Origin: Saonia flava
GTDB taxonomy: Bacteria; Bacteroidota; Bacteroidia; Flavobacteriales; Flavobacteriaceae
DNA length: 64,000 nt
Reading direction: 5' to 3'
Assembly (NCBI RefSeq): GCF_011927795.1
Contig: NZ_JAATJJ010000001.1
Span: 1,923,062 to 1,987,061, forward strand
Part shown: piece by piece, positions 53,230 to 61,841 of the stretch
How the letters are laid out: each line of letters begins with the position of its first letter
Numbering within the stretch: the stretch's first letter is position 1
Made by a program: the position numbers and the translations under genes
Notes under the pieces: generated by a model
Told to the model about the DNA's origin: nothing
The model's database searches: none
The model's input: the letters and a program-made list of their open reading frames with translations, nothing else

Positions 53230-53769
53230 ATGCCCATACAAACTCCTTTTAATCTAAATAAGTGGATTGAAGAAAACAGGGATACACTAAAACCCCCTGT
53301 TGGAAATAAAAACCTCTATAAAGATGCCGGTGACTATATCGTAATGATTGTTGCAGGACCCAATGCCAGAAAAGACTACCATTACAATGAAACGGAGGAG
53401 CTTTTCTACCAATTGGAAGGAAACATAGAAGTACACATTCAAGAAGACCGCACCAAAAAAACAATGAAATTAGGACCTGGAGATATGTATCTGCACCCAG
53501 CAGGAGTTCCCCATTCACCTGTTCGACATGAAGGCTCCATAGGTTTGGTCATAGAACGTAAACGAACTGACTTGGAAGGAAAAGATGGGTTGCTCTGGTT
53601 CTGTGACAACTGCAATAATTTATTGCACGAGGTTTATTTTCCTTTAAATGATATAGAAAAAGACTTTTTGGGGCACTTTAAGAATTTTTACAATTCAAAA
53701 GAATTACGCACTTGTAATGATTGTGGTACAGTGATGCCCATGGATAAGCGATTTTTATCAGAAGAATAA
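53230..53769 (+). CDS. 3-hydroxyanthranilate 3,4-dioxygenase
   Basis: 179 residues from the ATG at 53230 (an earlier frame start at 53191 lacks family similarity). A cupin non-heme Fe(II) enzyme that opens 3-hydroxyanthranilate, the step leading to quinolinate and NAD. MPIQTPFNLNKWIEENRD is the usual N-terminus; iron ligands are in KDYHYNETEELFYQLEG (His, Glu) and MYLHPAGVPHSPVRH (His). The C-terminus carries the bacterial rubredoxin-like second iron site CDNC...CNDC. Followed by DUF1304 and an ALDH7 gene; tryptophan 2,3-dioxygenase is at 15.5 kb. Confidence 0.93.
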   Translation: MPIQTPFNLNKWIEENRDTLKPPVGNKNLYKDAGDYIVMIVAGPNARKDYHYNETEELFYQLEGNIEVHIQEDRTKKTMKLGPGDMYLHPAGVPHSPVRHEGSIGLVIERKRTDLEGKDGLLWFCDNCNNLLHEVYFPLNDIEKDFLGHFKNFYNSKELRTCNDCGTVMPMDKRFLSEE

Positions 53770-53779
53770 TAAGGTTACG

Positions 53780-54142
53780 ATGAATATTATAATCAACATA
53801 TTAATTGGAATTGTAGCCCTTCTTCATCTTTACTTTCTTTGGTTGGAAATGTTTGCATGGACAACAAGGGCCAAAAAAGTATTTAGAAATTTTCCTGCTG
53901 ACCTATTTGAACCAACAAAAACATTGGCTGCCAATCAAGGATTGTATAATGGGTTTTTGGCAGCAGGTCTCATCTGGTCTTTCTTTATAAATGACGCCTT
54001 ATGGAAAACCAATATCTCCCTGTTTTTTCTTGGATGTGTTGCAATTGCAGGAATATATGGAGCCTTAACTGCTGACAAAAAAATATTCTTTGTACAGGCA
54101 CTTCCTGCTTTGCTGGGTATTTTGTTGTTACTTGTTCTTTAA
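53780..54142 (+). CDS. DUF1304 membrane protein
   Basis: A 120-residue membrane protein with four helices (about 3-22, 50-72, 77-98, 102-118). LLHLYFLWLEMFAWTT and NQGLYNGFLAAGLIW are hallmarks of DUF1304. No function known. It starts 10 bp after the 3-hydroxyanthranilate dioxygenase stop and precedes the ALDH gene by 87 bp, so it probably belongs to that transcript. Confidence 0.9.
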   Translation: MNIIINILIGIVALLHLYFLWLEMFAWTTRAKKVFRNFPADLFEPTKTLAANQGLYNGFLAAGLIWSFFINDALWKTNISLFFLGCVAIAGIYGALTADKKIFFVQALPALLGILLLLVL

Positions 54143-54229
54143 TCATAATCCATAAACACTCCGCATAAAACCACTATTAATTTGTAATTTTGTCATAATT
54201 ACAACATTTCAATTCATAAAAGTTATAAA

Positions 54230-55783
54230 ATGAATATTTCTGCCCTAGATTTTGGAATACAAAAGGCCCTAACGCAATTAGGTATTAAAGATATAAATAA
54301 TGGGACCTCAACCGGTTCCAACAATTTTGGTTCGGGAGAGCTAATAAAATCTTATTCTCCTGTTGATGGTTCCCTTATTGGCAAAGTAAAAACAACTTCC
54401 AAGAAAGATTATGAAAAAACCATGGAAGTTGCCACAGAAGCGTTTAAACAGTGGAGGACAAAACCCGCACCACAAAGAGGGGAAGTCGTTCGTCAATTTG
54501 GAGAAAAATTACGAGAACATAAAGACGCACTTGGAAAGTTAGTTTCTTATGAAATGGGAAAATCTTACCAAGAAGGTTTGGGAGAGGTTCAAGAAATGAT
54601 AGATATCTGTGATTTTGCAGTAGGGCTTTCTAGACAGCTTCATGGACTTACCATGCATTCTGAAAGACCCGGACACCGTATGTACGAACAATATCATTCC
54701 CTAGGCGTTGTTGGTATTATATCCGCATTTAACTTTCCTGTGGCAGTATGGGCCTGGAATACGGCCTTAGCTTGGATTTGTGGTGATGTTTGTATTTGGA
54801 AACCTTCGGAAAAAACACCTCTTTGTGGAATTGCCTGTCAAAATATTATCGCTGAAGTTCTAAAAGAAAATAATCTTCCCGAAGGCATTTCGTGTCTGAT
54901 CAATGGGGATTATCAGGTAGGTGAGTATATGACCCAAGACACCAGAATTCCTCTAATATCAGCAACAGGTTCTATAAGAATGGGAAAAATTGTAGCTCAA
55001 GCGGTCGCGGCGAGACTAGGAAAATCATTATTGGAACTGGGTGGAAACAATGCTATTATAGTTACCCCTGACGCAGATATTAAAATGACTATCATTGGGG
55101 CTGTTTTTGGTGCTGTTGGCACAGCAGGACAACGATGTACATCAACCCGAAGATTGATTATTCATGAATCTCTTTATGACAAAGTAAAAGAAACCTTGGT
55201 AAATGCCTACAAGCAACTATCCATTGGCAATCCTTTGGATGAAAAAAACCATATGGGTCCTTTAATTGATGTACAAGCAGTAAAAATGTACGAAAACGCA
55301 CTGAAAAAACTGGTGGATGAAGGAGGTAAATTAATTGTAGAAGGCGGAACCTTAAAAGGAGAAGGATATGAAAGTGGGTGCTATGTAAAACCCGCTATCG
55401 CCGAGGCCAAAAATGAGTATGCTATTGTACAGGAGGAAACTTTTGCCCCCATATTATACCTACTTAAATATAGCGGCGACGTAGAAAATGCCATTGCCAT
55501 CCAAAACAATGTGGTACAAGGGCTGTCATCTGCTATTATGACCAACAACTTAAGGGAAGCCGAACGCTTTTTATCTGTTTCTGGAAGTGATTGTGGCATT
55601 GCCAATGTAAATATTGGAACCAGCGGAGCCGAGATTGGTGGTGCATTCGGTGGTGAAAAAGAAACCGGTGGCGGTCGCGAATCCGGTTCTGATGCTTGGA
55701 AGATTTATATGAGAAGGCAGACAAATACCATAAATTACACTACTGAACTTCCCTTGGCACAAGGCATAAAATTCAACCTATAA
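54230..55783 (+). CDS. ALDH7-family aldehyde dehydrogenase (P6C dehydrogenase-like)
   Basis: A 517-residue NAD(P)-dependent aldehyde dehydrogenase. Cofactor-binding ISAFNFPVAVWAWNTALAWICGD and SATGSIRMG, catalytic Glu in LLELGGNN and Cys in AGQRCTSTRRLIIHESLYD. The TSTRRL stretch, FNFPVAVWAWN and length match the ALDH7/antiquitin subgroup, which oxidises alpha-aminoadipic semialdehyde/piperideine-6-carboxylate in lysine breakdown. Neighbouring genes fit tryptophan breakdown instead, so aminomuconate-semialdehyde-type oxidation is an alternative, though less supported by subgroup features. Followed by a strong terminator. Confidence 0.92.
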   Translation: MNISALDFGIQKALTQLGIKDINNGTSTGSNNFGSGELIKSYSPVDGSLIGKVKTTSKKDYEKTMEVATEAFKQWRTKPAPQRGEVVRQFGEKLREHKDALGKLVSYEMGKSYQEGLGEVQEMIDICDFAVGLSRQLHGLTMHSERPGHRMYEQYHSLGVVGIISAFNFPVAVWAWNTALAWICGDVCIWKPSEKTPLCGIACQNIIAEVLKENNLPEGISCLINGDYQVGEYMTQDTRIPLISATGSIRMGKIVAQAVAARLGKSLLELGGNNAIIVTPDADIKMTIIGAVFGAVGTAGQRCTSTRRLIIHESLYDKVKETLVNAYKQLSIGNPLDEKNHMGPLIDVQAVKMYENALKKLVDEGGKLIVEGGTLKGEGYESGCYVKPAIAEAKNEYAIVQEETFAPILYLLKYSGDVENAIAIQNNVVQGLSSAIMTNNLREAERFLSVSGSDCGIANVNIGTSGAEIGGAFGGEKETGGGRESGSDAWKIYMRRQTNTINYTTELPLAQGIKFNL

Positions 55784-55784
55784 A

Positions 55785-55826
55785 AAAAACCCGCAAACTA
55801 GATGGAAGAAGTAATAGCGGGTTTTT
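55785..55826. terminator. Bidirectional intrinsic terminator
   Basis: Stem AAAAACCCGC/GCGGGTTTTT with a 22-nt loop. It closes the ALDH gene on the plus strand and, with eight T on the minus strand, the 45-codon gene at 55856-55993. Confidence 0.8.
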
Positions 55827-55855
55827 AATAAACTAAACAAACTAACTCAAATATT

Positions 55856-55993
55856 TCATAGTTCCTTTTTCAATGCCAGACTTTGCTGGGAGAAATAGGG
55901 TTCTATTCTAAATCTTCTACGAAGTACCGTATAATATTCTATTGGACGGCCTATAAAATTATAATTGGTCGTAAATATTGTATATCTGGTCAT
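55856..55993 (-). CDS. Small basic protein, 45 residues, unrecognised
   Basis: ATG at 55993 to TGA at 55856. The product begins MTRYTIFTTNYNFIGRPIEY and ends SQQSLALKKEL; the middle holds YYTVLRRRFRIEPYF, rich in Arg and aromatic residues. Support for coding: A-rich leader before the ATG (typical of flavobacterial starts), protein-like composition, and an intrinsic terminator 30 bp past the stop with its T run on this strand. It sits alone between the ALDH gene and an OmpA-family gene. No domain recognised; role unknown. Confidence 0.6.
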   Translation of the reverse strand: MTRYTIFTTNYNFIGRPIEYYTVLRRRFRIEPYFSQQSLALKKEL

Positions 55994-56130
55994 TTTTATA
56001 GTTTTTTTAAAAAATGACCCGTCAACCATTACACTTTAAGGATTGATAATCAATATTTAATGAATACATTTTAACATTTTTAGGTTTTTTTTAATACATT
56101 GTGACGTAAACACTAAATCCTTTATTAACA

Positions 56131-57033
56131 ATGACAAAAACAACAACAAATCTGTTGGGAATTTTAATTACAATCCTTGCAGGAACCTATTTCTATATAT
56201 GCATGTGCAGCGAATGTGGCACAAGTCCTGTAGAAGAAATAGCTCCTGTTGTGGAAGAGGTGATTCCCGAAGCAACGTCCAATCCCTTTGCTTTTAATGA
56301 TGGGGACTATTCTTACAATGTAAACGATAATTTTAATTTTGATGCATCATCATCAACAATACTTACTCCAATATCCACCAATATTGAAGATGGAATCGAA
56401 AGTCTTAAGTCGTTTTTCACTGAAAACGCCAATAAGGTTATCAATATTACCGGATTTTATAAGGATGATGAAACTAATGGTTCTGCTTTCCCAAATTTGG
56501 GGTTGGCCAGAGCTAATTCTGTAAAGAATTATTTAGTCTCAAAAGGACTTTCTTCTTCACAAATGAACATATTTGGAGAGGAAATGGATAACATGGTCCC
56601 AAAAAACAATACATATCTTGGTCCAATAACATATAGCTTGGACAACAAATCTGAGGATGCAGAAAACCAACTCCAGGCACTATATGATAAAATTAAGGCC
56701 AATCCTTTAGTGCTTTATTTTGAAACAGGAGAGGCTTCTATTAACTTAACACCGGAACAAAGACAAAAAGTAGCGGATATTTCCAGGTATTTGGACAAGG
56801 TAGAGGGGTCCAGTGCAAAAGTTGTGGGTCATACTGATAACACTGGTAGTAGAACTACTAACATAAATCTTGGCCAGGGACGTGCGGATTTTGCAAAGGC
56901 CTATCTTTCCCAGAACGGTATTTCCGAAGCAAAAATTGTCACCTCTTCAGAAGGTCCAGATTCTCCTGTAGCCTCTAATTCTACTGAAGAAGGAAGGTCT
57001 AAAAATAGAAGAACTGTTGTTACATTAAACTAA
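56131..57033 (+). CDS. OmpA-family protein with degenerate first domain
   Basis: A 300-residue envelope protein. One N-terminal hydrophobic helix (about 8-25) acts as signal or anchor, followed by a Cys-rich point (CMCSECG). A degenerate OmpA-like domain (about 50-165; LARANSVKNYLVSKGL) precedes a complete OmpA domain (about 190-300) with YFETGEASINLTPEQRQKV, VVGHTDNTGSRTTNINLGQGRADFAKAYL and a final EEGRSKNRRTVVTLN, the peptidoglycan-binding pattern with Asp and Arg. Probably links membrane and cell wall. Followed after 26 bp by the HhH protein, likely one transcript. Confidence 0.9.
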   Translation: MTKTTTNLLGILITILAGTYFYICMCSECGTSPVEEIAPVVEEVIPEATSNPFAFNDGDYSYNVNDNFNFDASSSTILTPISTNIEDGIESLKSFFTENANKVINITGFYKDDETNGSAFPNLGLARANSVKNYLVSKGLSSSQMNIFGEEMDNMVPKNNTYLGPITYSLDNKSEDAENQLQALYDKIKANPLVLYFETGEASINLTPEQRQKVADISRYLDKVEGSSAKVVGHTDNTGSRTTNINLGQGRADFAKAYLSQNGISEAKIVTSSEGPDSPVASNSTEEGRSKNRRTVVTLN

Positions 57034-57059
57034 AAACATTAACCATTAAATTATACAAT

Positions 57060-57650
57060 ATGAATTTTGATTTTGAAAATATGAACTTTTGGTGCTGGCT
57101 AATTCCTTTACTATGCACATTACTTGGAGCCCTTTTTGGTTATTTGTTAGGAAAAGGGAGGGGTACTACTATTGATAATTCTGCTGACCTTAAAGTTTTG
57201 ACAGATAAAAATGCCAAACTGGAAGCTGATTTGGCCGCTTGCACACAAAAATTGTCGGCTAAAGTTACTGCTGCTCCAGTTAAAGTTAACACCCCGTCGA
57301 CTAAAAAGACCACTTCTATTAAAGCTCCAGCCGCTTCTTTGGCGGCAGTTCCTTTTGATGCCGATGCAGCAAAAGCCGTTTTTGGAAAGAAAATAAAGCA
57401 AGACGATCTTAAACTTGTTGAAGGAATAGGTCCGAAAATAGAAGGATTGTTTCACAACTTTAATATTAAGACATGGAAAGCACTTTCTGAAACTAAAGTT
57501 GCAAAATGTCAGGAAGTATTGAACTCTGGTGGTGACCGTTATAAAATTCATGACCCTGCTTCATGGCCTTTACAGGCTAAGATGTGTTATAAGGGCGAAT
57601 GGAAAAAACTTGCAAAATGGCAAGATGAACACAAAGGTGGAAGACTGTAA
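57060..57650 (+). CDS. Membrane-anchored helix-hairpin-helix protein (COG3743-like)
   Basis: A 196-residue protein. One helix at about 10-30 (WCWLIPLLCTLLGALFGYLLG) anchors it, a short coiled coil (about 45-65) and a Pro/Ala/Lys-rich linker follow, and the C-terminal domain (about 115-190) has DDLKLVEGIGPKIEGLFHNFNIKTWKALSE, a helix-hairpin-helix typical of flap-endonuclease-like COG3743 proteins. It may bind DNA or act as a structural partner of the preceding OmpA-family protein; the function is not known. Confidence 0.85.
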   Translation: MNFDFENMNFWCWLIPLLCTLLGALFGYLLGKGRGTTIDNSADLKVLTDKNAKLEADLAACTQKLSAKVTAAPVKVNTPSTKKTTSIKAPAASLAAVPFDADAAKAVFGKKIKQDDLKLVEGIGPKIEGLFHNFNIKTWKALSETKVAKCQEVLNSGGDRYKIHDPASWPLQAKMCYKGEWKKLAKWQDEHKGGRL

Positions 57651-57651
57651 T

Positions 57652-57683
57652 AAAAAAACCGGCTCATATGAGCCGGTTTTTTT
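57652..57683. terminator. Bidirectional terminator, perfect 32-bp palindrome
   Basis: A fully self-complementary sequence centred on CAT/ATG at 57667-57668, with A and T runs at the ends. It ends the HhH gene (+) and its last base overlaps the stop codon of the desaturase gene (-). Confidence 0.92.
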
Positions 57684-58678
57684 TATATCATTCCATTTGC
57701 TTCGACCCATTTAAATCGATACTGATCCTCAGGAAATTGCATTCGCTCAGAAATTCTTTCCAATCTTGCCGGCAATTTCATTAAGTAGTCCCTAGCCTTT
57801 TCAGCCTCATCATTTAAAGCTCTAATCGTTCCTATTTCCCAATAATCGTTAAGCTTACTAAGAATGTCTATGTAATCCTGTGCTGTATAAACTCCAAGTC
57901 TTTGTGCGCAATTTGAAAAGTTCTCAAAAGCTGTCCCTATACTTCCACCTGACTCTCTTAAAAAATGCGCTGGCATCACTATTTTTTTCTTCATCATATC
58001 TGCAAAGGCAGTCATCATTTGATTTGGGTCATGATCAAAAATTGTTTTTACAAATTCTCTATACGCCAAATGGTGCCTCATTTCATCCCCTGCAATAATG
58101 GTACACATTTTTCCAAGTAACTTATTTCCTTGCTTTTTTGCCATTTGACCCACTCTTTTATGGGAAATATTAGTTGCCAATTCCTGAAAGGAAGTGTATA
58201 CAAAGTTTTTATAGGGGTCTCTATCTGTTCCTATGTCAAAACCATCGGCAATTAAATGTTGTGTTGTTATTTCAACCTCGCGCATATTAACCCTACCTGA
58301 TAAGTATAGGTATTTGTTGAGCACATCTCCGTGTCTGTTCTCTTCAGCCGTCCACTGACGTACCCATTTGGACCATCCATTTTTATTTTCACCATGTTGA
58401 TCTATCCCCTCAACATCCATAAGCCATGACTCATATGTGGGCAAAGCTTCTTCTGTAACAGTATCTGCAACCATGGTCACCCAAAAATCATATCCCATTT
58501 CCTTGGATTCCTCACGAATCTGTTCCACTTCACTTAAAAACCCTTCATTTTGAGAATCTGGCAAGAAATCTGATGGTTGCCAAATACTCTCAATTGGGGT
58601 AAGAAATGATTCTATAAAACCATCCACTTTCCCCTCAATGGCCTTCATTACTTCAATTCTAATATTCTTGGCAGACAT
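57683..58678 (-). CDS. Acyl-[acyl-carrier-protein] desaturase
   Basis: A 331-residue soluble di-iron enzyme that introduces a double bond into acyl-ACP for membrane lipid tuning. Iron-site motifs: TAEENRHGDVLNKYLYL (E-E-N-R-H) and IAGDEMRHHLAYREF (D-E-x-R-H). Length and helical layout fit the plant/bacterial stearoyl-ACP type, a known enzyme of many aerobic Bacteroidota. Follows the phosphoesterase gene by 40 bp on the same strand; whether co-transcribed is unclear. Confidence 0.93.
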   Translation of the reverse strand: MSAKNIRIEVMKAIEGKVDGFIESFLTPIESIWQPSDFLPDSQNEGFLSEVEQIREESKEMGYDFWVTMVADTVTEEALPTYESWLMDVEGIDQHGENKNGWSKWVRQWTAEENRHGDVLNKYLYLSGRVNMREVEITTQHLIADGFDIGTDRDPYKNFVYTSFQELATNISHKRVGQMAKKQGNKLLGKMCTIIAGDEMRHHLAYREFVKTIFDHDPNQMMTAFADMMKKKIVMPAHFLRESGGSIGTAFENFSNCAQRLGVYTAQDYIDILSKLNDYWEIGTIRALNDEAEKARDYLMKLPARLERISERMQFPEDQYRFKWVEANGMI

Positions 58679-58718
58679 ACATTGTTTTTTACAAAGGTCG
58701 TTTAATTAATGATACAAT

Positions 58719-59444
58719 TCAATTCCTTCCTTTTTCTTTGGGATAAAAAGTATGAACTGGGTCACTTTGCCAAAATTCTTTGGTATTGGCATCCATAATA
58801 GTCAAGGGTCCTTTAAATGCCGCCCCAGTATCTATATTCCATACATTGGTAGCGTTTACAGGAACCGTTTCCCCTATCCTTGTCACGGGGGTATGTCCTA
58901 TGAATATTTCCTTATAGCATTTTAACCGTTTGGGATAATATTTATGGTCTTCCCCCATTTCTGGATGAACGGATAGTGCCAATTCCCACAAGGTTCTATC
59001 CCAATAAAAAGTTTTTGTAAAATATTCAGATTCAATCCCTTTAAGATTGGTGAATCCCGCGTGGAGGAACAGTTTTTTATCTGAGTCCAAATGATAATTC
59101 AATAAATTTTCATAAAAAGAAAGGTGCTGACCCAATACAGTTTCATCAATTTTTTTATACGAGTTTAACGTTGCCGTTCCTCCATGTGCAAGCCATGTTG
59201 GGTTCTCGGCTCTTGTAGTTAACCAATCATAACATAGTTCATCATGGTTGCCTCGAAGAAAGATACAATCATGTGTTTTTCCCAATCCATTTAAAAAATT
59301 TATGGTTTCAGCGGCCTCACTCCATCCATCTACATAATCCCCTAAGAAAATCAATTTGTCCTTTTGGGAAACTTGAGCAATCTGCAAAACCTGTTTCAAC
59401 GCTTTTAATCCAGAATGGATATCTCCTATTACCAGTGTTCTCAT
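58719..59444 (-). CDS. Metallophosphoesterase (serine/threonine phosphatase-like)
   Basis: A 241-residue calcineurin-fold phosphatase. Metal motifs in order: RTLVIGDIHSG (D-x-H), IFLGDYVDGW (GD-x2-D), FLRGNHDELCYDW (GNHD) and IGHTPVTRIG (GH-x-P). The family includes protein phosphatases PrpA/PrpB and Ap4A hydrolases. It overlaps the zinc-ribbon gene by 4 bp, linking it to the YdjG/YdjI-like pair; its target there is unknown. Confidence 0.92.
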   Translation of the reverse strand: MRTLVIGDIHSGLKALKQVLQIAQVSQKDKLIFLGDYVDGWSEAAETINFLNGLGKTHDCIFLRGNHDELCYDWLTTRAENPTWLAHGGTATLNSYKKIDETVLGQHLSFYENLLNYHLDSDKKLFLHAGFTNLKGIESEYFTKTFYWDRTLWELALSVHPEMGEDHKYYPKRLKCYKEIFIGHTPVTRIGETVPVNATNVWNIDTGAAFKGPLTIMDANTKEFWQSDPVHTFYPKEKGRN

Positions 59445-60523
59445 TGTGCAAAAATCGCAATAGTTAATATAATTAGAAGTATAATTAGTATTAAGAAAAA
59501 GATTTTCCAGAAAGAATAGGGATGTGTACCGCTAATATTTCCAGTTTGGCCGTTAATATAAAAGTGATAATCCTTACCATTATAATTATAAGAGCTTATA
59601 TAAACTGGAAGCAGAATATGTTTAAATGTTTCATTAGATAATTTAATGTCCGTGTTGTGAATACGCTGGGTGTCCCCACCTATATCTTGCCGAATCCAAT
59701 TATGGGCAATCCGTTTTGCTTCTTGAAAAGATTGGCGGTGACCATCTTTTAATGAAATTGTATACTTCTCTGTAACAAAACCCGACAAATATTTTGTGTT
59801 GAAAATAACCAATTCCTTTAAGTTCCAGTGGGCAATCTGGGAAGGAATATCCCTTCTTTTCTTTTCAGAGGCATTAATCAAGATATCATCTATAAACCCA
59901 TCCACAGATCCTGATGCATGGGACCATCTAGTCCTTCTTACCTGCCTGGTCTGGGTACCATTTTTGGTCTTATACCTTTGTGTTTCATAATAATAATCCC
60001 CGCGCTGGCCTTGGTAAGAGGCATACAATTGCGCATCAAACGTCCAGTAGGGGAGATACAACCCATGTATTCCTTCTGGGTCCAAAGCCGCTCTTTTAAG
60101 TTTATCTGGGGCAAACCATATTTTACCTACCCAGTTTTTAAAAATAGTCCTGGCTTTATTGGCATCCATTTGAAATGGAATAAGAGCACCAGGTATAATC
60201 CAACCTTCTTTTTCTATATCCTCCTTCACCAAGGGTTCCCCACAATACACGCAAGCCAATGATTTATAGTTTTCCTCGACATGTTGGTTGGCACCACAAT
60301 TCTTACAATGAAGAAGGTCTATAGTTTCTGTATAAGCATTATCCCCAACAACTTTTAAATAATGGGTAAGTTCCAATTCCTCAAAACTGCTTTTGGTTTG
60401 CTCAATAAACTCCTCGTACCCACAGTATTCACATTTTAATTGATGTGAACCAGGTTTAAACCGTAACTCTGCACCACAATTGGCACAAGGTCTTTTCTCT
60501 TCTGATTTTTGGGTTTCTTCCAT
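59441..60523 (-). CDS. Zinc-ribbon membrane protein, YdjG-like
   Basis: A 360-residue protein. Two zinc ribbons at the N-terminus (CANCGAELRFKPGSHQLKCEYCGYEE, about 13-38; CKNCGANQ...CVYCGEPL, about 73-100), a beta-rich middle (YLPYWTFDAQLYASYQGQRGDYYYE, about 180-205) and one C-terminal membrane helix (about 335-358). This matches the TFIIB-type-ribbon proteins like Bacillus YdjG, which are wrongly called helicase- or phage-related in databases. Located between a YdjI-like SPFH gene (58 bp) and a phosphoesterase (4-bp overlap). Confidence 0.85.
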   Translation of the reverse strand: MEETQKSEEKRPCANCGAELRFKPGSHQLKCEYCGYEEFIEQTKSSFEELELTHYLKVVGDNAYTETIDLLHCKNCGANQHVEENYKSLACVYCGEPLVKEDIEKEGWIIPGALIPFQMDANKARTIFKNWVGKIWFAPDKLKRAALDPEGIHGLYLPYWTFDAQLYASYQGQRGDYYYETQRYKTKNGTQTRQVRRTRWSHASGSVDGFIDDILINASEKKRRDIPSQIAHWNLKELVIFNTKYLSGFVTEKYTISLKDGHRQSFQEAKRIAHNWIRQDIGGDTQRIHNTDIKLSNETFKHILLPVYISSYNYNGKDYHFYINGQTGNISGTHPYSFWKIFFLILIILLIILTIAIFAQ

Positions 60524-60581
60524 GTATACAAGTTGTCATTCCCATGAAAATAGGAATCCACTACAAAACAAATTACCGAAT

Positions 60582-61721
60582 TTAAACAGTTGGTAAAGGT
60601 GGTGGCGTACTTCCTCCCAAAAACGCCTTTAATTCTTCAACCTCACTCAATGCAGTCCAATTTTGCATTCCCTGTTTCCAGATTAAAGAATCTTTGTTTA
60701 TGGTCCTATTGGCAAAAAGCTCCTTTAGCTTATCAAATGAAACCGGCCCTACTTGTTGTCCATTTACAGCATAATGGTATCCCACTTGTACCGGCATGGG
60801 AGGGGGAACCACAGGCCCTTGATTTGACTGTCCTCCAAAAGGCTGTTGCCCTGCATTGGGATTCATCATATTCCCCATTTGTTGGGCCAATACAAAACCC
60901 ATTCCCATTCCCATTCCAGCTCCCGCAGTACCGCCTTCATTCTTGGCAGCTTCTTCCATGGCTTTAGCAGCTTTGAACTGTGCCAGTTTGGCCATATCCA
61001 ACTTATCCAATCTACTGTACTCAAAGATTTCTTTTTTAAGCTCCTCCGGCATGGAAACATTTTCAATATAGAATTTCTCTAATTCTATCCCCACTCTACC
61101 AAACTCTGGTTGCATAACTTCTTGACAAGTTTCGGATAACTCGGATGTATTAGCTGCGTATAGTTCTATTGGCAGGTTTGCCTCACCCACAGTATCTGTG
61201 AAACGGGTAACGATTAAACTTTTTAGATGTTCATTTACTTCATAATTGGTAAAATTTCCATCTGTACCAACAACATCAATCACAAATTTTCCGGCATCGC
61301 TTATTCTAAAGCTATATGTTCCAAAAGCACGTATTTCCGTCAATCCAAAACGCTCGTCACTCAACATAACCGGGTTTTTTGTCCCCCATTTTTCATCTGT
61401 AAATAATCGTGTGTTTACAAAATATACTTCGGCCTTAAAAGGGCTATCAAAACCATATTTCCATCCTTTCAATGTTGTTAAAATCGGTAGATTTTTAGTA
61501 TTAAGCGTATAAGTTCCAGGAGTAAAAACATCTGCTAGTTGCCCTTCGTTCACAAACACGGCAGTTTGTCCTTCCCTAACAATAAGCTTGGCGTTGTTCT
61601 TTATTTCATTTTGGTAGCGCTCAAAACGATGGACAATGGTATCATTGGTATTGTCCATCCACTCGATAATATCTATAAATTCATGGCTGAGCTTCTTTTT
61701 TATTTCGTCAAATAAGTTCAT
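60582..61721 (-). CDS. SPFH-domain protein with C-terminal GYF_2 domain, YdjI-like
   Basis: A 379-residue protein. SPFH/virion-core-like region about 40-260 (VREGQTAVFVNEGQLADVFTPGTYTLNTKNLPIL, RAFGTYSFRISDAGKFV). A Gly/Met- and Pro-rich linker (about 265-310) with GAGMGMGMGF, then a GYF_2 domain (about 315-370; YHYAVNGQQVGPVSFDKLKELFANRTI, WKQGMQNWTAL). SPFH proteins oligomerise on membranes; in Bacillus YdjI works with YdjG and YdjH in PspA-linked envelope stress. No PspA gene is seen here. First gene of its operon. Confidence 0.9.
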   Translation of the reverse strand: MNLFDEIKKKLSHEFIDIIEWMDNTNDTIVHRFERYQNEIKNNAKLIVREGQTAVFVNEGQLADVFTPGTYTLNTKNLPILTTLKGWKYGFDSPFKAEVYFVNTRLFTDEKWGTKNPVMLSDERFGLTEIRAFGTYSFRISDAGKFVIDVVGTDGNFTNYEVNEHLKSLIVTRFTDTVGEANLPIELYAANTSELSETCQEVMQPEFGRVGIELEKFYIENVSMPEELKKEIFEYSRLDKLDMAKLAQFKAAKAMEEAAKNEGGTAGAGMGMGMGFVLAQQMGNMMNPNAGQQPFGGQSNQGPVVPPPMPVQVGYHYAVNGQQVGPVSFDKLKELFANRTINKDSLIWKQGMQNWTALSEVEELKAFLGGSTPPPLPTV

Positions 61722-61841
61722 TTTAGTCGTGTTTATAATTTTTAAAAAGGTACTAATTTTAGGTTTAATAGCTAATTATTTGATGTAAAGTTTTGGCTTG
61801 GCTTTGTATTTCTAACTACCTTCGGGCATCTTTTAATAAAT

